Below are positions 44,072-55,151 of a stretch of DNA of 64,000 nucleotides, in pieces. This DNA is from Stenogyne calaminthoides. Lineage: Eukaryota; Streptophyta; Magnoliopsida; Lamiales; Lamiaceae. The notes beneath the pieces were generated by a model that was given only the letters and a program-made list of their open reading frames with translations, was not told the DNA's origin and did no database searches. The translations under genes and the position numbers were made by a program. The stretch is from contig JBBCBC010000009.1 in the NCBI GenBank assembly GCA_037126765.1, positions 21,536,870-21,600,869 of the forward strand, given 5' to 3'. Positions within the stretch are counted from its first letter, which is position 1; the number at the start of each line of letters is the position of its first letter.

Positions 44072-45574
44072 TCAGGAGAACAATCCATCAAGCATTTTAC
44101 GTGCTTTTTCTCCAAGATCCAGAAGCCCTAGCTCATTGCATAATTCTCTGAATCTGATCTCAGCTAGTGGCTTGGTTAGAATATCAGCTTTCTGTAAATC
44201 AGTGTGTATCTTTTCCATTATGATATTCTTCTTTTCAACATGATCTCTTATAAAATGGTGTCTGACATCCACATGCTTGCATCTTGTATGTAGAACAGGA
44301 TTCTGAGTGATTGCAATAGCACTATTACTGTCACAGAATATAGGTACATTCTTAGCTACAATGTTATAATCCCTCAGCTGCTGACTAAGCCAGAGCAGTT
44401 GGGAGCAACAGCTTCCTGCAGCCATATATTCTGCTTCAGTAGTAGATGTCGCAACTGATGTCTGCTTCTTTGAAAACCACGAGATCAGTTTACTTCCTAA
44501 GAACTGACATGTTCCTGAGGTTGACTTTCTGTCAATTTTGCAACCTCCATAATCAGAATCAGAATACCCACTAAGCTCTAGATTATCATCTCGATGGGTA
44601 AAATAAACCAAGGTTTCTGTCCCCTTCAGATACTTAAGAATCCGCTTAGCTGCTTCTAGGTGGCTTTGCATTGGATTTGCCTGAAATCTGGCACATACAC
44701 CTACTGCAAAAGTGATATCTGGTCTGCTGGCAGTCAGGTATAGTAAAGATCCAATGAGAGCCCTATATTCTTTCTGATTTGTTTTCTGACCATCCTCATC
44801 TGGATCCATCTTGAATCCAGTCATCATAGGAATTTTGGCTTCCTTACAGTTTTGAACTCCAAACTTAGCCAATAAATTCCTAGTGTACTTTGCTTGGCAA
44901 ATGAATATCCCTTCTGTATTTTGTTTTACTTGTAGACCCAGAAAGTAACTCATCTGCCCCATCATGGACATCTCGAACTTCCCTTGCATCAGTTTGCTGA
45001 ATCTTTCACATAGACTCTTGTTGGGAGATCCGAAGATGATGTCGTCCACGTAGATCTGAACCATCAGAATATCTTCTCCATCTTCAATTCTGAATAAAGT
45101 TCTGTCCACTGTTCCTTTAGTGAACCCACTGTCTATCAAGAACTGAGAGAGTGTATCATACCAAGCTCGAGGAGCTTGTTTCAGGCCATAAAGAGCTTTT
45201 CTTAGACGGTACACTTGGTTGCCATTTTCAAAGCCTGGAGGTTGTTCGACATAAACTTCTTCTGCTAGTACCCCGTTTAAGAAGGCACTCTTTACGTCCA
45301 TCTGATACACAGTGAACCCTCTGTGGGAAGCATATGCCAGAAACAGCCGAATGGCTTCAAGGCGAGCGACTGGTGCAAAGGTCTCATCATAATCAATTCC
45401 TTCTGATTGTGAATACCCCTTAGCAACAAGTCTTGCCTTATTCCTGGTTATGACATTTTTCTCATCTCTCTTGTTCTTGAAAACCCACTTCGTGCCAATT
45501 ACGTCTTGATGATTTGGTCTGTCCACCAGTTCCCAAACTTGATTTCTCTCGAACTGTTCCAGCTCCTCCTGCAT
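44072..45574 (-). CDS. B pol: open reverse transcriptase-RNase H, 500 aa
   Basis: Longest intact frame of the window. Residues 27-36 IGTKWVFKNK; 91-99 MDVKSAFLN with catalytic Asp92-93 region; 128-140 LYGLKQAPRAWYD; YVDD at 175-178; 209-216 SYFLGLQV (RT end). RNase H: GYSDSDYGG (Asp339), TTEAEYMAAGS (Glu382), FCDSNSA (Asp415), ADILTKPL (Asp464). It ends GLLDLGEKARKMLDGLFS at a stop 44072, the natural end of pol. Met45574 is internal: homology continues upstream (EPKN..., 45656-45580) in a shifted frame, so RT lacks its first residues only. All catalytic residues are present. Codons show CAG/CTG freely, unlike flanking DNA, so this stretch is probably well called. Confidence 0.96.
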   Translation of the reverse strand: MQEELEQFERNQVWELVDRPNHQDVIGTKWVFKNKRDEKNVITRNKARLVAKGYSQSEGIDYDETFAPVARLEAIRLFLAYASHRGFTVYQMDVKSAFLNGVLAEEVYVEQPPGFENGNQVYRLRKALYGLKQAPRAWYDTLSQFLIDSGFTKGTVDRTLFRIEDGEDILMVQIYVDDIIFGSPNKSLCERFSKLMQGKFEMSMMGQMSYFLGLQVKQNTEGIFICQAKYTRNLLAKFGVQNCKEAKIPMMTGFKMDPDEDGQKTNQKEYRALIGSLLYLTASRPDITFAVGVCARFQANPMQSHLEAAKRILKYLKGTETLVYFTHRDDNLELSGYSDSDYGGCKIDRKSTSGTCQFLGSKLISWFSKKQTSVATSTTEAEYMAAGSCCSQLLWLSQQLRDYNIVAKNVPIFCDSNSAIAITQNPVLHTRCKHVDVRHHFIRDHVEKKNIIMEKIHTDLQKADILTKPLAEIRFRELCNELGLLDLGEKARKMLDGLFS

Positions 45575-46180
45575 GGCTAGAATCCATTTTTGCGCCTTTG
45601 TAGAGCTTCCTCTCTTTGTTCTTTGGTTCCTTCATAGACAGATAACAGCAATACATGTCACTTTCACCAATCTGATGTCTAGTTTTAACTCTATCAGATG
45701 GGTCTTCGATGATCAGATCAGTTGGATGACTGGTTATCAGTCCTTCTCTGCTCGACGGCGCGTCAGTTTGAGAACATCATCCATTTCTGATAAAGATTCA
45801 TTACTAGCGATTGGGAGTGGTGCAGAGTTATGATCCACTTGATAAGAACATGTCTCAGCTGATGTTGGACTCATCATGTGCTGATGTCTGTTCGTGGGAA
45901 CTTCAGGTGTTCCCCCTGAACCGGATGGTTCAGTTGATACTGTCTCAGCTGTACCAGTTTCTTCATCTACAGTTTTCCGTACCTTAGGATCTGATTGATC
46001 TGGTGAATCAGCTAGATCTGGAATGTATACTGTTACGATTTCTGATCCTTTTTCCTTGATCGTTAGCTGATCCATTTTCTGAGCATCAGGTACTGGTTGA
46101 TCAGGTACATCTTGTTCTGAGGCAGATTTCTCTTGTTCAGAAGATGCTTCATCAAAGACTACATGGGGTGTTTCTTCCAT
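45575..46180 (-). CDS. B pol: INT-RT linker, 147 aa open, then frameshift
   Basis: Met46180 to 45737 is open: METPHVVFDEASS-like start (the end of integrase), then acidic SEQDVPDQPVPDAQKMDQ, PSGSGGTPEVP and SLSEMDDVLKLTRRRA. It matches the linkers at 612-900 and 63661-63940, where it is broken. 45736-45575 contains the RT lead-in (YCCYLSMKEPKN) with frameshifts near 45600. No enzymatic role known; linkers in this family are tethers between INT and RT. Confidence 0.82.
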
Positions 46181-47010
46181 AACTAGGTTCGTTCGCTGTA
46201 AACCCCGAAATTTTGCTAGATGAGGAATATCCTAAGAATATACCCTCATCCGACTTGGCCTCAAAGGTCTTCAACTAACTCTTCCCATTGTTGTGTATGT
46301 CGACTTGCACCAAAACACGGAAGTAAGAAACACGAGGTTTTCGCCTCTTCCACAAATCATAGGGTGTTTTAGTGAGCCTTAGTCGAAGACATCCTGCTCG
46401 AGTATGACATAAAGGTTGATTCGCCGTAAACGGCTTGGTATTGCATGTCAACCAACATCGTATGGTTTTCTTTGAGTGTTCTGCTTCTCCGCTCGCTTAC
46501 TCCATTCTATTTGTATGCTCTTGCAACCGATGTCTCTACGTCAGATACCAAACTTAGAGCAAAAATCGCTTATAAAAAGAGTTCGTAAATTCTGCATCTT
46601 TTATCTCGATCTAATTTTTACTATAATCGACAATCTCTTCTCATTTTGTAATCTTTTAGAAATTTCGGGTATCTTCGTTTGTCGCCTCATTCTTCTTATG
46701 TAAGAATATAACCTGTAAACATGGAATAATCATCCACGATTACGAGTATATTTGCGCCCACGAGATCCTGAACCGGGTCCAAATAGATCCATATGAAGTA
46801 CCTGTAATATCATTGATGCCGGTCCAGAATTCCATTGAATGAAGCTTTCAATTGCTTTTCCCGACATGCAACACATGTCCGGATCCTTGAAAATACTTCA
46901 TTCGGAAGACCTTCCACCAGAGACATCCTTGCTATCTTATTAAGAGTTTTAAAGTTAGGATGACTGTTCTTTTGTGCCGAGCCAATTGCTACTTTTTGAA
47001 CTCTTAACAA
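46181..47010 (-). pseudogene. B pol: integrase, heavily shifted
   Basis: The zinc-binding block is readable at 47010-46810 (LNKIARMSLVEGLPNEVF, RTCVACREKQLKASF: the CC pair). The core (46800-46450) and C-terminal block (46400-46190) match integrase only in patches: GGGTTTACAGC for the FRIYN region, KSDEGIFLG-like near 46230. Sites that read TTCTGAAGG or CAACTGATC in A1 read CCCCGAAAT or CAACTAACT here. No D-D-E can be confirmed. Confidence 0.75.
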
Positions 47011-48432
47011 TTAGGCATGTATTTTTGGACAACTGTTCCAATCATGTGTAGATCGTCCCTTTCCTTGAACCGGTTTAGCAAAATTTGTTGAGTGGCTCGA
47101 TTTTTTTGATAGTGCATCGATCACGAGAACTCAACGTGAATCGGGTGTGGTCGCAGACCAGAAACCGATAATAGGTTATGCTTTTAGACCTTGACATACA
47201 CGAGACTCCAAATGACCAGACATCATCATTCTCTAAGGTTCCGAATCCTTTGGTATAACCAAGTTATACACAAGAGTACACGCGCCTTCGTTTACGTGAA
47301 GAGCCGAGGAGGTGTTTGCTTCAAATATAAAGCTTTTGAGCATCCACTATCGATGTACCGGATAGTTGTCGCACACCTCCTTTGTTGGCGGAACCCTCCA
47401 CGAACTCACAATCAAATCGGGGCTTTTAGGCACTTTCGATTGGGTCCGAGAAGGGTTAGGGTTTGGTTTTGAGGATCCATACAAACAAAACGCTACTATT
47501 GTGATCATTAGATCAAGGCCTGATTTATCTCCATGCCTATCAACATAATCATACGCTCTTTTATATGCTTTCGATTGGTATGATTATTGCAGGAGCCTTG
47601 GGTGACTTAGAAGACTTGGGATTTATCTTTTCGCTTGTCTTATTTTTTTCCAAAGGTGGGTGGCTCAAAAAAATTTCTAGTTTTTCGACATAGGTTAGGT
47701 ACGATCGCTACCATCAAAAAGATTCATATCTTTGGCATAGGTTTTGGCGCTTTACCTAAAGCGTGCTTATTTATCGGTGACCTTGATTGGGTCTCCAGAT
47801 TAGACTTCCTTTACAAAGTTGTCTTTTCCGACACCGACTCGTTGATCAAAGTTGAGGGTCTCTTCAAGAACCGGATTCTTCTGCTGATTCCCTCGGTCGA
47901 TGCTTTTTACAGGTTGGGGTCCATTTATTCCATTTCTTCGTTAGGCCTTTTTCTTCACCCTTCGGGTCTTTTTTTTCCTTATTAGATACAAGTTTGGCTT
48001 TTGGTGTATCTTTTTGTCGAAACACGCCCGATTACACCTTTGGGGTGAATCAACCGGGGCTTTTTGAGGATGTGGAAGGGTTCTCATACCCAAGACCCTT
48101 CTTGTTAATCGTTGTTCAAAATAGGTGTTCATATCTTGAACAGCTTTTTAGAAGATTTTTGTAAACCTCTTTTTTCTTGCTCAAATTATCCCTCGAAGGT
48201 TTTTAGACTCTCAAATTTTAATAGTCATCAAATTTAGCCTCAAGGATTTTGAAGTCACCGCTTGTCGGTTGTTAATCATAGTCGATCTTTGATCCGCTTT
48301 TCTCTCGTGTAAGACTTAACTTTTAATGTTAAGTTCCTCACTAGTTCTTTTATGAGCGCTTTCAGCAGATTTCAAATGCCAAAGAGGCTTTATCGAGATC
48401 GCTATCTTTAACAAGTCGATTATTTCTAATCC
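47011..48432 (-). pseudogene. B pol/gag: protease motif and coiled-coil spacer
   Basis: Near 47330-47375 the minus strand encodes YIDSGCS (protease DSG), with the preceding Trp codon damaged (CCGG for CTGG). From 47400 to 48432 the sequence is Lys/Glu/Asn-type and matches element D 61400-61700 in patches (GAGAGTCTAAAAA, GCTAARTTWGATGA). It stops at the gap. Confidence 0.65.
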
Positions 48433-48932
48433 NNNNNNNNNNNNNNNNNNNNNNNNNNNNNNNNNNNNNNNNNNNNNNNNNNNNNNNNNNNNNNNNNNNN
48501 NNNNNNNNNNNNNNNNNNNNNNNNNNNNNNNNNNNNNNNNNNNNNNNNNNNNNNNNNNNNNNNNNNNNNNNNNNNNNNNNNNNNNNNNNNNNNNNNNNNN
48601 NNNNNNNNNNNNNNNNNNNNNNNNNNNNNNNNNNNNNNNNNNNNNNNNNNNNNNNNNNNNNNNNNNNNNNNNNNNNNNNNNNNNNNNNNNNNNNNNNNNN
48701 NNNNNNNNNNNNNNNNNNNNNNNNNNNNNNNNNNNNNNNNNNNNNNNNNNNNNNNNNNNNNNNNNNNNNNNNNNNNNNNNNNNNNNNNNNNNNNNNNNNN
48801 NNNNNNNNNNNNNNNNNNNNNNNNNNNNNNNNNNNNNNNNNNNNNNNNNNNNNNNNNNNNNNNNNNNNNNNNNNNNNNNNNNNNNNNNNNNNNNNNNNNN
48901 NNNNNNNNNNNNNNNNNNNNNNNNNNNNNNNN
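48433..48932. other. Assembly gap, 500 N
   Basis: Exactly 500 N, a placeholder size. Family B/D sequence lies on the left, family A sequence on the right. The true length is unknown. Confidence 0.99.
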
Positions 48933-50745
48933 GAGCCTTTTCATCTCTATTCGGCCGATGCCACGTGATCTTTAATACGATTGGTGCCCTTGTTTTCCTC
49001 CTAAAAATGCATCAATTTCAGTACCCAATTGTGTAGGGTCCTACAAGGTTAGATACCTTCGGAATCCAAATCTGCCTCGACAACTCTAATCACTTTAGAG
49101 TGGCTAATTTGTCTTCCATAAACATCAACATATACATCCACTACTCTAGGTGCCTTAGCGTTTTTCTCAGATATGCTATACTTTTGCATGAACACTTTTT
49201 TGAATTCTTTCTTCGTTCAGCCTTTGCTCGGATGCTTAGGCTTTTTGTGCGCAAAGGTCTAAATCTTTGATGACTCGGGTTCGAGATAACCTTTACCCTT
49301 AGGGCAAGTGGGGTTCGTGGATGTCTTTGAAAAACTGGGTCTTTAAAGATACCGAGGACTTGGTCTCTTCATTGAGAATGTCTCTCACTGAAAGTGTTTC
49401 TCATCCGAGATTCCTCCGATGGTTCATGTGGAGATTTTCAGGCTCAGATTTTAGCCCGAGGCTTTAAAGCATTTTGCCTGAATTCTTCTTAATCGATCGG
49501 CCAGTTTTCTACTTTCACCGAGGTTTGGGTTTCTAACCTGCTCATTCAGACGCATCGAGACCATATGTCCTTTTCCCTTGTCTACAACTGGGCATTACTT
49601 CAGCTTTGAAGTGTGTGGTGCTAATCGGGTTTTACAAAGATTGTCTTTGCTACTTGATGCAAGATTCGTGATGACCTTGTGAGGTTCCTCCGGAATGTAT
49701 CCCAATCCAGCTTTTTATAACACAGATTCGGTAACTCCTCAATTTCATCTATTACATTAGCGTGATTCAATAGAAGTTAACTTTTTTGTGCACTATCCTC
49801 ACAGCTCAGAGAGTTTCATGCTTCTCGAGAGGTTACATTGAACTTAGTCCCGATTAGTAATCTCTTCAAAGGGATTTTCTAATTTTTCGCCAGGATATTA
49901 TCAACTTTTCTTTTCTCGAGAGTTTTACTTTCTTTAACATCCAGTTCATCAAGAGCTCCCATTAAATTGAAGTGATTTCAATATTGCTAGAGTCTTTCCA
50001 TTTTAGATTTTTAGCTTTCGATTCCTTTATTCTCCGCTTGAGTTCTACTTATCCTTGCAAAATGCAAGATAGTCCTTCATCGATTCTCAAAAGAATCCAT
50101 CGAAGTCAAAAATGATCGCTTTTCAAGTGGAACTTGAAAACTTTGTCTTTAATGTAGGAGCAACAAAGAGAAAGAAGAGTTTACCTCCTCAATGGCCATC
50201 GCGGATATGTCATCACTTTCTTTGTCTCGAGAATATCTCATCTCAAGAGCTAGATCCTCCTCGCAGTGTTCTTCTTCTAAAAAACACGGCCTTTTGCTTG
50301 AGAACTTGGGTCTCTTTTAGCTTGCCTTTTCTTCTCTCCTTAAGACTCAAATCTGGACAATCTTATCGAAGTGACCTTTTCTTCCGACAATTATAGCATT
50401 CTGTTAGTATCATCATCCCGATCATTTTCTTCTTTGGACTTGAGTCCTTTTCTTCGGATGAAGATCCTTCCGAACTTGTCTTTCTTCTTCTCAGTTGATC
50501 CGCCCTCGTTTCTTCTGGTACTGTGGGTTCTGTAATAGCTTTTTTGTATTTTCCAAATCTTCTATTAAGTCTATCAAACCTCCTTGCCATCGTTGCTAGC
50601 TTTTCCTCAAGCTCATCCTCGATTTTTGGCATGGGGTTCTCGACTCTCTAGCTTTTCAAAGTTTTATCTTTGGCTTTTAAAGCCACATTCTTACTCGATG
50701 AAGAATCATCTTTGCTGTTGGATTTATGTGAAGAATCATCTTTTA
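48933..50745 (-). pseudogene. Family A fragment (A4): protease-gag spacer and gag 3' half
   Basis: 48933-50150 matches 53810-55000 of A3 in order (AGGGTCCTACAA, CATAAACATC, CCTTAGGGCAAG blocks), a spacer of unknown role that A1 lacks. 50632-50363 is the gag tail: RFDRLNRRFGKYKKAITEPT, basic Ser/Lys tract (SSEEKDSSPKKK), CYNCRKK (start of the zinc knuckle, second half shifted). The piece stops within gag at about 50745, where pol of another copy begins. Confidence 0.7.
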
Positions 50746-51743
50746 AAGCCAAGAAATTGACAAGTTCCTGTGGTAGATTTCCTGTCAATTCTACATCCTC
50801 CATAATCAGCATCTGAATAACCAGTTAATTCAAGGTTATCATCAGCTGGATACCATAATCCTCTATTCACAGTGCCTTTAAGATATTTCATAATCTTTTT
50901 GGCAACCTCCATGTGACTAGCCTTAGGATTAGCTTGGTATCTTGCATATATCCCAACAGAAATGTTATATCGAACTGCCTACTTGTTGTGAGATATAGCA
51001 GTTGATCCAATGATCCTCTATAATAAGTGCGATTATCGATTTGCTTTTGAGGATCGGGGATCCATCTTGTAGTTAAGATTCATGGAATTCTAACCGCATT
51101 GCAATCAGACACCATACTTTGCAATCAGATCTCTGGTGTATTTTACTTGATTGATGAAAATTCCTTCCTTAGTTTGTTTCACCTGAAGTCCAAGAAAGAA
51201 ATTCATCTCCCCCATCATTGACATCTCAAACTTTCCTTTCATCAGAGTAGAAAACTTTTCACACAACTGATGATTTGGAGATCCAAATATGATGTCATCT
51301 ACATAGATCTGAACTAGTAAAATATCCTTTCCATCTTCTATCCTGAACAAAGTCCTATCAACAGTTCCTTTGATAAAACCATGGTCAGTAAGAAACTGAG
51401 AAAAGGTATCATACCATGCTCGGGGTGCTTGCTTAAGACCATACAAGGCTTTCCTGAGCATGTAAACTTGGTCATTCTGACAAAATCCTGGAGGTTGTTC
51501 CACATATACTTCTTCCTTAAGCACACCATTCAGAAATGCATTTTTCACATCCATTTGATAGATCGTGAATTTATGTAAAGATATGCAAGAAACAACTGAT
51601 GGTTTAGTCTTGCAACAAAAAGTAAAGGTTTCATCATAATCCAAGCCTTCTTTTGGGAATAACCTTTGTGCAAATAAATTTGCCTTATTTCTCACAATGT
51701 TGTTGTTTTCATCTCTTATTCTTGAACACCCACTTAGTTCCAA
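50746..51743 (-). pseudogene. A3 pol: RNase H start and reverse transcriptase
   Basis: 51743-51105 (212 codons) is RT: DYDETF, YQMDVKNAFLNGVLKEE, YGLKQAPRAWYD, IYVDDIIFGSPN, FFLGLQVKQ. The N-terminal side is garbled (TFCCKTKPSVV for APVARLEA). 51100-50746 is the RNase H start in several frames (CTCTATAATAAGTGCG for the YRALIG region) and stops near the DRKS block at 50746: the remaining RNase H, ORF3 and 3' LTR are missing. Confidence 0.88.
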
Positions 51744-52367
51744 TCACATTGTGCCTTTTAGGTCTGGTCCACCAGCTCCCCAAACTTCATTCCTTGAGAA
51801 GTGATTCAATTCTTCTTGCAGAAAGCAACAATCCGTGAATGAGTCTTGTAGAGCTTCTTCAATCTTAGTAGGTTCCTTTTCAGATAGGAAGCAGCAGAAC
51901 AAAGCACTTTCACCATGGAACCGTCTTGTCTTTACTCCTTCTGATAGATCACCCACAATCGACTTTTGTAGGATGATTATCCAACCATTTTCTCCCTGGA
52001 TGTTCCCCCTTCAAGAGTGTCCTCAACATCTAAATGTTGTGTTCAGCAGCTTCATTAAATTAAGGAACAATGTAAACGAGAAAAGGAATCATCTTCCTCG
52101 TGGAAATTCATTCGTAACATTGTCAAAGACATTTGTTCCCAGTTGGTTGATAGATTCGAGTTTGCCTTCACCGTGACCACTTCTTCATCGGCATTATATA
52201 TACCGAGTCCCGAATCGTGTATGTTAGGGATTGGTCAAAACAGTGTTGGTTTTCCTTCAATTGGAGAATTTCCATCCCGAGTCTCACTTTCTCGAAGTTT
52301 TTCCATCCTGAACTTCTTTGTCTGAGTCTGATTTACTCCATTCATAGAAAATGATTGACTTCTTCTT
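51744..52367 (-). pseudogene. A3 pol: INT-RT linker
   Basis: Corresponds to A1 24850-25380. The lead-in GDLSEGVKTRRFHGESALFCCFLSEKEPTKIEEALQ is split over 51956-51744. The acidic linker (51960-52360) is shifted, with several TCG/CGA words where A1 has TGAG/CTCAG. Confidence 0.75.
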
Positions 52368-53371
52368 TTAAGGTTCAGAGGATTTCTTTTTCATGCTAAG
52401 TCTGGTGATTCTCTTGGTCAGTTCTCCTGAGTCATGTTCCTGTTTCTTCTGAACACAAGTGGATTCATCAAAAACAACATAAGGTGTTTCTTCCACAATA
52501 AGAGTCCTACAGTTGTAAACTTTGAAGGCTTTACTGACTTCATAATATCCTAAGAATATTCCTTCATCAGCTTTGCTATCAAAAGTTTTCAACTGATTTT
52601 TACCATTATTGTGTATGAAACACTTGCAACCAAACACACGAAAAGAAAGAAACAAGAGGCTTCCTTTTCATTCCACAAATTATATGGAGTTTTTCCTTGA
52701 TTCTTGGTCAAGATGGATCTATTCTCGAGAGTAGCATGCAAAGGTTGATAGCTTCAAATTCAAAATCTCTTAGAATATCGACTTTCAAAGAATCATTGTC
52801 CTTGCAGCTTCTTTCAGAGTCCTATTTCTTCTTTCAGCAACACCATTCTGTTGTGGGGTCCTTGCAACTGATGTTTCATGGATTATTCCATTAGCTGCAC
52901 AATAATTATATATGATATGATTGATAAACTCAAATCCTTTATCTGATCTGATCTTGACCACACTCGATTCTTTTTTCAAGATCGAGCCTTTTTAGTAGTT
53001 CAGCAGATTTTTGTCTCGAAGTCTCTTTCTTCTTTAAGAATATGACCCATGTGTATCTAGAGTAGTCATCAACTACCACAAGTGTATATTTTCTGCCATT
53101 TGTGCTCACAGGTGTTTCTGGACCAAAAAGATCTATATGCAATAGTTGAAGTATTCTTTCAGTAGAAACATCTACTTTGCTTTTGAAAGATGCTCTGATT
53201 TGTTTCCTTTCGACAAGCATCACAAACATGATCTTTTATGAACACTTCATTTGGTAACCCCCCGTAAGTGCTAATCTTGCAAGTTTGTTCTGTGGTTTTA
53301 AAGTTTAAGTGATTCAAATTTTTATGCCACAACCAACCCGGTATCGGTGGAACTTTTTTGCAACCAAACAT
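52368..53371 (-). pseudogene. A3 pol: integrase
   Basis: 53371-53159 has GWLWHKNLNHLNFK and DHVCDACRKE (HHCC finger complete in sequence). 53229-52939 has LLHIDLFGPETPVSTNGRKY and VVVDDYSRYTWV (Asp). 52979-52785 has IRSDKGFEFINH (Asp) and NGVAERRNRTLKEAARTM (Glu). 52655-52368 is the C-terminal FGCKCFIHNNGK block. D-D-E is present but in three frames. Confidence 0.88.
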
Positions 53372-55151
53372 GTATCTTTAGGAGATAATATCCAATCAAT
53401 GAAGATACACATTTCCTTTTCTAGTAGTACCAAGAAAATTTAAAGTGAAGTATTGTCTTTCATATAGCATAAGTTCTTTGAGAACTTAACATCAATCCTT
53501 TGTCACAGAAATTGATAGAAAGTTAGTTATGCTTTAAACTGCAACCATATGGAAACACCATGGATATGAACAATTAACTTCAAGAGTTCCATATCCTTCG
53601 GGCCATTCTTCGAGTTGTCTCCAAATGTGATCCGAGGGCCTTTTGCTCAACATACAAGTGAGTAGTTGCTTATATCCTGTCATATGTCTTGAACATCCCT
53701 TGTCCGATACTACACAAAGAAAGCCAATTCATTTCCACTCATCCGGTGTTATGTTGTATTATTCATTTCGAAGGTTTTTCCTTTTTACTCGAAAATTCAG
53801 CTTTTTTAGGTACCCATTTGGTGTAAGGGTCCTACAAAAGTTACATACCTTTTGGAACCCAAGTCGCCGTGATAACTCTAATTACTTTATAGTGGTGATT
53901 TGTCTCCCATAAACATCTACATACACATTCACTACCCTATGTGCCTTGGCAAGATTTTTGTGTATAAGTGCTTTTTTGAGCATGAACATAGCCTTAGACT
54001 TCTTCTGGTTCGTGCTTTTGTTCAAGTGCCTTAGCTTTGGTGCAACTGGTCTTTGTCTCTCTACGATAGGGTTCAGAAACCTTTACCTTAGGGCAAGGGG
54101 TTTAGGTTGTCAGACCAAATTGGGGTCTTTCAAAGAATCGGGAGGAGTTGGTCTTTTTAGTTGAGAATATCTCTCGAAGTGTTTCTTCTTAAAAATTCTC
54201 CGATGGTTCAAGGCAGATCTCTTCAAAGTTGGTATTCTTAGCTTTGAGGCTTTGAAATCTTGTTCTTAAAATTTCCTACCGAGTGTTCGTGTTTTCTAGC
54301 CTTTTCCCCGAGGTTTGGGCTTTCTTCCCTGAACCTTCGGTTTTTTTCCAAACCATAGGTCCTTTACCCTTTGTCTAAAACTCTAGGCGTTTTCAAGAAG
54401 AAGATTAGATGCCACTAGTTTAACAAAGACATTCTTGGTGCTACTAGAAGCAAGATCGAGAAGACCTTGTGAGGTTCCCCCCGAATGTATCCCAATCCGG
54501 CTTTTTTATAGTTGCAGTGTCTTTGATAACTCAATTTCATCTATTACTTTAGATGCGTAATTCAATAGAGCTAACTTTCTCTGCCAAGACTATCTCACAT
54601 TTCTTTTAGAGTTTCACGCTTCTCAAAGAGGTCATTGAACGGGGCTTCCGATAAGTCAATCTCTTTAGTGGATTTTCTAATTTTCCATTCAGTGGTCTCT
54701 ACCACCTTTCTTTTTTCGAGAGTTGTACTTTCGTAACATCCGGTTCATCAAGAGTTCCCATCAATTGAGAAGTGATCTCAACATTTTTAAAGTCTTTCCA
54801 CTTCAGATTCTCAAAATAGTCAGTTCTTGTTTCGCTCTTGAGTTTCAAATGAGCGCTTCTTGTAACACGTAATAGTCCTTCATAAGATTCTCAAACTAAT
54901 CCATCAGTCAAAGTTGTTGTTTATAGTTGAACTTGAGAACTCATGTGTCTTGGTAGAGCAACAACAAGAGATAGAAGAATTTACCTCCTATCAAACCATA
55001 AGATGACATCATCAACGCCATTTCCGAAAATTTCATCCGAGAACTGGAACCTTCTTCAAAATGTTCTTCCCCCCTTCATAATCATTTCTTCTTTGGAGAT
55101 CTTCTGTCTCTTCGCTTTTGTCTTTCCTTTCTTTCTTTAGCTTTTCAAATT
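53372..55151 (-). pseudogene. A3 pol/gag: protease region and long spacer
   Basis: 53372-53760 matches A1 protease (26300-26684) with the DSG area damaged (CTTGTCCGATAC for CACTGTCCAGATAC). 53761-55000 is a 1.2-kb spacer seen also at 48933-50150 and absent from A1; on the minus strand it is Lys/Glu/Asn/Ser-rich in patches, possibly coiled coil. No motif recognised. Confidence 0.6.

Larger units (their letters stand above)
36962..48432 (-). mobile_element. Element B: SIRE-like copia, 3' LTR to protease region
   Basis: 3' LTR 36962-38530, PPT, ORF3, a head-to-head plus-strand cassette, pol (44072-47400) and a coiled-coil gag/pol spacer up to the 500-N gap. gag, PBS and 5' LTR are not seen, so they lie in the gap or are lost. 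Its pol wording matches element D and copy D1 rather than A1 (linker PDAQKMDQLTIKEKGSE), so B and D are one family. Confidence 0.82.

Noticed and set aside
48426..48944. 172-codon open frame on the minus strand
   Set aside because: It is the 500-N gap; N codons create the opening.
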